From an uncultured Prevotellaceae bacterium (GTDB lineage Bacteria > Bacteroidota > Bacteroidia > Bacteroidales > Muribaculaceae), in assembly GCA_900318345.1 (NCBI GenBank), contig ONKD01000020.1, positions 1 through 47,198 of the forward strand: DNA of 47,198 nt, in the 5' to 3' direction. Below are positions 42,435-47,198 of this stretch, in pieces. How positions within the stretch are numbered: position 1 is the first letter of the stretch; each line of letters opens with the position of its first letter. The translations under genes and the position numbers were made by a program. Under the pieces are notes generated by a model, which made no database searches, was not told the DNA's origin, and saw nothing but the letters and a program-made list of their open reading frames with translations.

Positions 42435-42899
42435 ATGAAAAGAGTCCAAAAATTTTCATTGTTGCTGGCATGTGCAATATTGTCCGTCATGACCTTCTTG
42501 TCTTGTGGGCTTGGCGACAAAACCGATCCTGACCATCCCCTTTTTGTATCTTATGAGATCTCAGTTGGATGTGAAGAATTCAATGGCCCAGATCAGTTGT
42601 TGACCGACATCAACAAATGGATTTCAGATAATTCGGTATATTATGACGTCGAGATCAACTACACCACTGGATCCAAGGAAGAGTTTGCTCAAAGTGATAC
42701 CAATGCCCTCAAGAAATATGATGAATTCCTCGAGAAATTCAAGTCTTACCTGAACGAGCTCAATGGCAAGCTGTCTAAGGGTGCTTATAGCGGCGTCTCA
42801 AGGATTGACATTGATTTCTTTGTCTATGCCAAGCGCCTCCAGGGCCAGGGCAAAGACCTCAAAAACGAGCACGTGAAATTCATTTACCCGAGTAATTAA
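42435..42899 (+). CDS. Small lipoprotein, function unknown
   Basis: The 154-residue protein has a lipoprotein signal (LLLACAILSVMTFLSCG; cysteine near residue 25). The mature part is acidic and mixed alpha/beta, with a helical middle (NALKKYDEFLEKFKSYLNEL). I do not recognise a family. The residues after the cysteine (GLGDKTD) give a weaker surface-export signal than the SusD-type lipoproteins here. It has its own promoter and terminator, so it is a single-gene unit. Confidence 0.75.
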   Translation: MKRVQKFSLLLACAILSVMTFLSCGLGDKTDPDHPLFVSYEISVGCEEFNGPDQLLTDINKWISDNSVYYDVEINYTTGSKEEFAQSDTNALKKYDEFLEKFKSYLNELNGKLSKGAYSGVSRIDIDFFVYAKRLQGQGKDLKNEHVKFIYPSN

Positions 42900-42944
42900 A
42901 AATTCATGACATCAAGCAATGATTGCATGATTGATACAACCCTA

Positions 42945-42972
42945 TGCGCTAGAACCAACTGGCGCATTTTTT
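42945..42972 (+). terminator. Rho-independent terminator after the small lipoprotein gene
   Basis: TGCGCTAG (42945-42952) pairs with CTGGCGCA (42959-42966), loop 6, followed by TTTTTT. Confidence 0.8.
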
Positions 42973-42994
42973 ATTCCTAACACGACTTGAAAAT

Positions 42995-43444
42995 ATGGCA
43001 CGATTAAGAATAAGTGACGATTGGTGGACCGCACCAGCCGAGGGCGAGAACGGCAACCTTATCCTCGTCACTGGCCGCCGTGGCATGCAACCCGTCATCG
43101 ACACGGGTCACTATCGTTATCGCATCGAGATCACCTGGCAATATGAGGGTGACTCTAAGGCCTTGCCCCAGTTTGAGGACAGCAAGATGATGGAGGCAGT
43201 CACCGACGCTCTCAACGATTGTTTTGACCGTGACCCGGTCGCCGTGCTCACGGGCATTTACACTGGTGACAACCAGCGCAACTGGGTACTCTACACCCGC
43301 AGCCTGCCCATCTTCCAGCGCAAACTCAACGAGGCACTGGCACCCTTCCCCGCCCTACCCCTGCAATTCGAGGCCGAGGAAGATCCCGAATGGCAGGAGT
43401 ATCGCGAGATGTGCCAGTGTGAAGTCGCCGAGGGCGAAGACTAA
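42995..43444 (+). CDS. DUF695-like protein
   Basis: The 149-residue soluble protein starts MARLRISDDWWTAPAEGENG and contains YRYRIEITWQYEGDSKALPQ, VAVLTGIYTGDNQRNWVLYT and RSLPIFQRKLNEALAPFP. The combination of a D-W start, a beta strand with R-I-E-I-T-W and the later LTGIYTG...N-W-V-L-Y-T strand matches the DUF695 family as I recall it, whose function is unknown. No signal peptide. It is separated from the lipoprotein gene by a terminator; I could not find a convincing promoter in the 20 bp left before the ATG. Confidence 0.7.
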   Translation: MARLRISDDWWTAPAEGENGNLILVTGRRGMQPVIDTGHYRYRIEITWQYEGDSKALPQFEDSKMMEAVTDALNDCFDRDPVAVLTGIYTGDNQRNWVLYTRSLPIFQRKLNEALAPFPALPLQFEAEEDPEWQEYREMCQCEVAEGED

Positions 43445-43455
43445 TCCAACTTTTT

Positions 43456-45309
43456 TTACTTCAGGAAGATTTTCCTAGCGGTGCCGTCGCTCATCCTAAC
43501 GATATTAAGACCCTGCTGCAGGCTTGGCAACTTGTGGCCCATGATGTCATAGTAATCCACAGCCACAGCATCCTGGCCATCGAACTGCTCAGCCACACTG
43601 TTAGCCTTTCCTTGCATGAACTTGTAATCCTGATAGTCGCCTGGTATCTCAAAGCGGATAACAGCCTCGCGATAACCGACGCCATCGGGCAGCGGAGCAG
43701 CAGTCACGTTAACACCAACGGCGTCAGTGAAATCGCCACTCTCGTCAAGCATATCCTCAACCTCAAATTCCAACCAATCGGGAAGTACAGATGAACCATT
43801 CCAGGTAATCTCCCAGTCCTCAGATGCATTGGAAGACAAGAACATAATGCTGTGATACACATCGTCACTATACACTTGTGGATGTACGGGGTACTTATCC
43901 ATCAAGCCACCGTTACGAGGGAAGACATACTCGCCGTCGTCATTGTTACTAAACGCCAAATATGGCTGGTCAGCGACAATAAATATGGATAAGCCTGTCT
44001 TCATCTCCCAATCATGATAGAAATGGTTCAGGCCTGTCCATTCATATCTGCCTGTGAAATTTCCCTCGTCATCATTGATTGGGGCTTTGAGATAAGCCAA
44101 TTCTCCATAGCCTTCGTCCTCATTGTAGTCGGCACAGATAAAGGCCGTAAAGTCCTCAAGGTCGGCCGCATCAGGTTCATTGTAGCCTTCAATGGTGACT
44201 AAAATCGGATAGTCAATCGTGGGGTTGTACTCAAAAACCAGATCGGGATCATCCTCGTCGCAGCTTAAGAGGATAAACTCAACCAAACCATTCCTCTCCT
44301 CCATTGTCATTGGATCCACTGTTCCTTGTCCAAACGCAATCAGTTCTCCTGGATCTTCAGGCAAGATGGCGCAGCCTTCATCCTGATAGGGAGGAATATC
44401 TTCAAGGCGATATACCCTACAGGTGAGACTGACGGGGGCATTGCATTGAATTGAGGTGATATTCAGACATACTTTCGTGAGCAAATAGGGATGCTCGGGA
44501 CGTTCAAAGGCCTGCGCCATGCCATCAACGTGTTTTGTATTCTTGCCAAACCACCGCCCAGTGGGGTCAATGACAGACGGGGCAGCCCCACTATAAAAAT
44601 CGGTTATCCAAGTGTAATCGAGATCATTTTTACGGCCGCCCCGACAGGCCGTCTTGCTCGACAACAGAAACTCAACCTCCTCATCATCATCGTTAAAGAC
44701 CACATAAGGATCGGGTACCGCCCACGCCTCGGCATAAGGCAGGTTTTCGACAACATTGCCATTTGACGTTGAGTAATAGGGCATCTGGTAAGAATACCAG
44801 TTGGCTGAGGGATCATCCAGCGGGCCATCTGTAGCATAGAACATGGGCATCGGCTGGATAGAAATGCCATATGATGTTTTCAATATCGACTCATGGTCTA
44901 CTGCTATAGGGTTATCATTTGCAGCATGGTAAACAACCCAAGCAACATCAGTATTCTCATCAGCGTTTTGGACTGACCCATAGAAAGTATACTCAGCATA
45001 GGGCTTAAACAGGACAATGTCATTATAAAGGCTATATCCACCTACACCGTTTACAGCAATCCCCGGGCAATAGAATGCCCCGGCAGGACGCCGATAGAAG
45101 GGCTTCAAGGGCGCATTATCCCGTACTGGCGCAGCGACAGGAGTGCGCTTGGGCATTTCATTTACATTTGCATCAGCTTGAAGGTCCATGCGACTTAATG
45201 GCGGGCGCTGCAACGACCGAGTCATGTCGGACTTTCGTGACTGGGCTCCTACGCTCAAGGTCATGAGCGAGGCCACCACTACAACAAAGAGTAAAGATTT
45301 TCTATTCAT
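43456..45309 (-). CDS. Large secreted protein with T9SS-like C-terminal tail (paralogue of 11587-13521)
   Basis: The 617-residue protein has a signal peptide (MNRKSLLFVVVVASLMTLSV-GA), PFYRRPAGAFYCPGIAV, the shared block DDPDLVFEYNPTIDYPILVT followed by IEGYN, GYGELAYLK, SEDWEITWNGSSVLPDWLEF, and a tail VDYYDIMGHKLPSLQQGLNI ending RKIFLK. All of these recur in the same order in the protein at 11587-13521. The tail resembles type IX secretion sorting signals. Function is unknown. Unlike its paralogue it is not in a SusCD operon and has its own strong promoter (45373-45403). Confidence 0.8.
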   Translation of the reverse strand: MNRKSLLFVVVVASLMTLSVGAQSRKSDMTRSLQRPPLSRMDLQADANVNEMPKRTPVAAPVRDNAPLKPFYRRPAGAFYCPGIAVNGVGGYSLYNDIVLFKPYAEYTFYGSVQNADENTDVAWVVYHAANDNPIAVDHESILKTSYGISIQPMPMFYATDGPLDDPSANWYSYQMPYYSTSNGNVVENLPYAEAWAVPDPYVVFNDDDEEVEFLLSSKTACRGGRKNDLDYTWITDFYSGAAPSVIDPTGRWFGKNTKHVDGMAQAFERPEHPYLLTKVCLNITSIQCNAPVSLTCRVYRLEDIPPYQDEGCAILPEDPGELIAFGQGTVDPMTMEERNGLVEFILLSCDEDDPDLVFEYNPTIDYPILVTIEGYNEPDAADLEDFTAFICADYNEDEGYGELAYLKAPINDDEGNFTGRYEWTGLNHFYHDWEMKTGLSIFIVADQPYLAFSNNDDGEYVFPRNGGLMDKYPVHPQVYSDDVYHSIMFLSSNASEDWEITWNGSSVLPDWLEFEVEDMLDESGDFTDAVGVNVTAAPLPDGVGYREAVIRFEIPGDYQDYKFMQGKANSVAEQFDGQDAVAVDYYDIMGHKLPSLQQGLNIVRMSDGTARKIFLK

Positions 45310-45372
45310 GTTCAGAAGAATTAAATAATTAATAAAAATGTAATACTTCCATCATCCTATTGACGTAGGCTG

Positions 45373-45403
45373 CAAATATAGGCATATTTTTCTTATTTTC
45401 AAA
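45373..45403 (-). promoter_or_regulatory. Promoter of the 43456-45309 gene
   Basis: Minus strand TTTG (45403-45400), 19 bp, TATATTTG (45380-45373); leader of about 60 nt. Confidence 0.75.
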
Positions 45404-45468
45404 CAAAAATCAAGAAAAAAAACACTTAGCGCCATTGTGTCTTTGCGCGGGGTTATGCCACAGAATAA

Positions 45469-45521
45469 CCTTTTAAAAACAAGGGCGCCTCATTTGATTT
45501 GGCGCCCTTGTTTTTAAAAGG
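45469..45521 (-). terminator. Terminator after fabG with 21-bp perfect stem
   Basis: CCTTTTAAAAACAAGGGCGC-C (45469-45489) pairs perfectly with 45501-45521, loop of 11. On the minus strand the GC core is followed by TTGTTTTT. Symmetric, so it could also act on plus-strand transcripts. Confidence 0.75.
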
Positions 45522-45539
45522 TATCTCTTCAGGAAGAAA

Positions 45540-46286
45540 TTACATGTTCATGCCACCATCGACCTGGATGACCTGGCCGGTGACGTAGCTCGACATGTCG
45601 CTGGCGAGGAAGGTGGCCACGTTGGCGATGTCCTCGACTGTGCCGCCGCGGCGCAGGGGGATACGCTGGCACCACTCCTTGCGAACCTCCTCGGGGAGTT
45701 CCTGGGTCATGGCGGTGTCGATAAAGCCCGGAGCGATGGCGTTGGCGCGGATGCCGCGGCTACCCATTTCCTGTGCGATGCTCTTGGCAAGAGCGATGAG
45801 GCCGGCCTTGCTGGCTGCGTAGTTGGCCTGTCCGGCGTTACCGTGAACACCAACCACCGATGCCATGTTGATGATAGAGCCATTGCGCTGACGCATCATG
45901 ATGGGCACCAGGGCATGGATAAAGTTGAACGCGCTCTTGAGGTTAACAGCGATGACGGCGTCCCACTGCTGCTCGGTCATGCGCAGCATGATACCGTCCT
46001 TAGTGATGCCGGCGTTGTTAACAAGAATGTCGATGTGGCCAAAGTCCTCATGGATCTGCTTCACCACGGCCTCGGTCTCCTCAAAGCTCGCTGCGTTGCT
46101 GGCATAACCCTTGGCCTTCACGCCCAGGGCAGCGATTTCCTGCTCGGTCTGCTTGCCGTTCTCGTCGATAACGAGGTCGGTAAAGGCGACATCAGCGCCC
46201 TCAGCGGCAAACTTCAGGGCGATGGCTTTGCCGATGCCCCTGGCGGCTCCAGTGATGAGCGCCACTTTTCCTTCTAACATTTTCAT
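45540..46286 (-). CDS. fabG: 3-oxoacyl-[acyl-carrier-protein] reductase
   Basis: From ATG 46286 the product has 248 residues and starts MKMLEGKVALITGAARGIGK. TGAARGIG is the NADPH-binding motif of short-chain dehydrogenases, NNAG follows (DILVNNAGIT), the catalytic set is S in NMASVVG and Y-x3-K in NYAASKAG, and the end VTGQVIQVDGGMNM is the FabG hallmark. It reduces beta-ketoacyl-ACP in fatty acid synthesis. A purine-rich GAAGAAAAG stretch lies before the ATG. The longer frame to 46442 lacks family similarity. No clear promoter was found in the 240-bp gap upstream. Confidence 0.95.
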   Translation of the reverse strand: MKMLEGKVALITGAARGIGKAIALKFAAEGADVAFTDLVIDENGKQTEQEIAALGVKAKGYASNAASFEETEAVVKQIHEDFGHIDILVNNAGITKDGIMLRMTEQQWDAVIAVNLKSAFNFIHALVPIMMRQRNGSIINMASVVGVHGNAGQANYAASKAGLIALAKSIAQEMGSRGIRANAIAPGFIDTAMTQELPEEVRKEWCQRIPLRRGGTVEDIANVATFLASDMSSYVTGQVIQVDGGMNM

Positions 46287-46464
46287 TGTCTTTTCTTCTT
46301 TATTTAATGATAGTTCAGTGATTGATGAGACCGCCAAACCTGCGACCCGCAACAGGTTATTTACCAGTTGCCATAATTTAAATAACAACTGAAATTTCTG
46401 AATCTTCTGAATGGCATCCGAGCGCCTGATGTTGAAAAACAACTCTGACTGCTTCTACAACCAA

Positions 46465-46498
46465 GCATCCGCACCCCGAAAAATCGAAGCGCGGATGC
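46465..46498. repeat. Inverted repeat downstream of glyA
   Basis: GCATCCGC (46465-46472) and GCGGATGC (46491-46498) pair perfectly, with CGA-AAAA-TCG inside the loop. No strong T-tract on either side; it may be a weak terminator of glyA. Confidence 0.45.
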
Positions 46499-46502
46499 CT
46501 AT

Positions 46503-46526
46503 CTGTTATCTATTAACTGTTAACTG
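46503..46526 (+). repeat. Degenerate heptad repeat directly after the glyA stop
   Basis: CTGTTATCTATTAACTGTTA then ACTG; same unit family as 30701-30729, in the opposite orientation. Confidence 0.55.
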
Positions 46527-46529
46527 AAT

Positions 46530-47198
46530 TTACCAAGCGAACATGGGATAATCCTTCATCATCTCGTTAACCTTGCCGCGAACAGCTGCGATAACAGCCT
46601 CGTCCTCGGGAGCGCGGAGCACGGTGTCGATGAGCTCGACGATGTCGCCCATCTTGTCCTCCTTGAGGCCACGGGTGGTGATGGCGGGAGTACCCAGACG
46701 CAGACCGCTGGTCTGGAAGGCGTTGCGGTCGTCGAAGGGAACCATGTTCTTGTTGACGGTGATGTCGGCAGCAACGAGGGCAGCCTCAGCCACCTTACCG
46801 GTCAACTCAGGATACTTGGTGCGCAGGTCAACCAGCATGCAGTGGTTGTCGGTACCGCCCGAGCAGATCTTGTAACCCTTGTCGATGAGGGCCTGGGCCA
46901 TAGCGGCAGCATTGGTGCGTACCTGGATGGCGTAGTCCTTGAATGAGGGTTGGAGGATCTCGCCAAAGGCGACAGCCTTAGCGGCAATCACGTGCTCGAG
47001 GGGACCGCCCTGAACGCCGGGGAAGACGGCGCTGTCGAGCAGCGACGACATCTTGCGGATAACGCCCTTCTTGGTGGTCTTGCCCCAGGGGTTGTCAAAG
47101 TCCTTACCCAGCAGGATGATACCGCCACGGGGACCGCGCAGGGTCTTGTGGGTGGTGCTGGTCACGATGTGGGCATACTTCAAGGGGTTGTTCAGCAG
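46530..47198 (-). CDS. glyA: Serine hydroxymethyltransferase, C-terminal part (cut by window edge)
   Basis: About 222 C-terminal residues are visible, reading [20 protein letters not shown] then RGPRGG from the window end. The lysine of [13 protein letters not shown] binds PLP. Further on, [20 protein letters not shown] and [20 protein letters not shown] then [12 protein letters not shown] are diagnostic of GlyA. The enzyme interconverts serine and glycine with tetrahydrofolate and supplies the methylene-THF used by FolD. The N-terminal half lies beyond 47198. The first in-frame start-like codon inside the window is not the true start. Confidence 0.96.
   Translation of the reverse strand: MLNNPLKYAHIVTSTTHKTLRGPRGGIILLGKDFDNPWGKTTKKGVIRKMSSLLDSAVFPGVQGGPLEHVIAAKAVAFGEILQPSFKDYAIQVRTNAAAMAQALIDKGYKICSGGTDNHCMLVDLRTKYPELTGKVAEAALVAADITVNKNMVPFDDRNAFQTSGLRLGTPAITTRGLKEDKMGDIVELIDTVLRAPEDEAVIAAVRGKVNEMMKDYPMFAW

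Noticed and set aside
1-47198. CRISPR arrays, prophage or conjugative modules.
   Set aside because: No regularly spaced repeats, cas, integrase, capsid or transfer genes were found on reading through both strands.

Overview
The window looks like a chromosomal segment from a gut-type Bacteroidales bacterium (Prevotellaceae or Muribaculaceae-like). The evidence is a SusC/SusD pair, lipoproteins with acidic residues after the lipobox cysteine, YYD..G.+..GINIV-type C-terminal tails, and promoters of the Bacteroidetes form (TTTG or TTG, 18-20 bp, TAnnTTTG) upstream of many genes. No phage, integrase, complete insertion sequence or CRISPR array is seen, so this is mostly core genome with small accessory patches.

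Layout. 1-1300 (minus): the str operon rpsL-rpsG-fusA (fusA cut by the window edge) with a clear promoter and a structured leader. 1300-2003: a non-coding gap holding a GC-rich run of hairpins (1622-1905) that matches no RNA family I recognise; this is the strongest candidate for something undescribed. 2004-5057: a thiol redox group, tlpA-like/trxB/DUF3784 on the minus strand, divergent from msrA, with promoters only 16 bp apart. 5062-6048: a VanY-type carboxypeptidase. 6112-11437 (minus): an ATP-grasp protein, then a yihA - GH2 glycosidase - TPR-like protein operon. 11587-21234 (minus): a surface nutrient-uptake operon, SusC, SusD, Mx1-type zinc metallopeptidase, DUF4302 lipoprotein, and a large secreted protein whose paralogue sits at 43456-45309.

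21851-28369 (plus): an RluA-type pseudouridine synthase, class I fumarase, an initiator tRNA-Met, a GT4 glycosyltransferase and PriA. 28457-29249: a MntA/HepT toxin-antitoxin pair in which HepT carries an extra C-terminal helical tail. 29342-29640 (minus): a frameshifted fragment of a SUMF1-type gene, related to the intact dockerin-like/SUMF1 gene at 33674-34573. Around these lie folD, a PBP1A with a glycine-rich tail and an EamA transporter. The segment is bracketed by a perfect 29-bp inverted pair of heptad repeats and by two copies of a MITE-like sequence.

36105-38305 (minus): an aspartokinase lacking ACT domains, coupled to thrC. 38450-41570 (plus): yqgE, type II pantothenate kinase, a GT2 glycosyltransferase and a GNAT acetyltransferase. 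41632-47198: a cysteine-less thioredoxin-fold protein, a small lipoprotein, a DUF695 protein, the second large secreted protein, fabG, and the C-terminal part of glyA running off the window.

All functional calls come from reading motifs by eye; no database search was possible.
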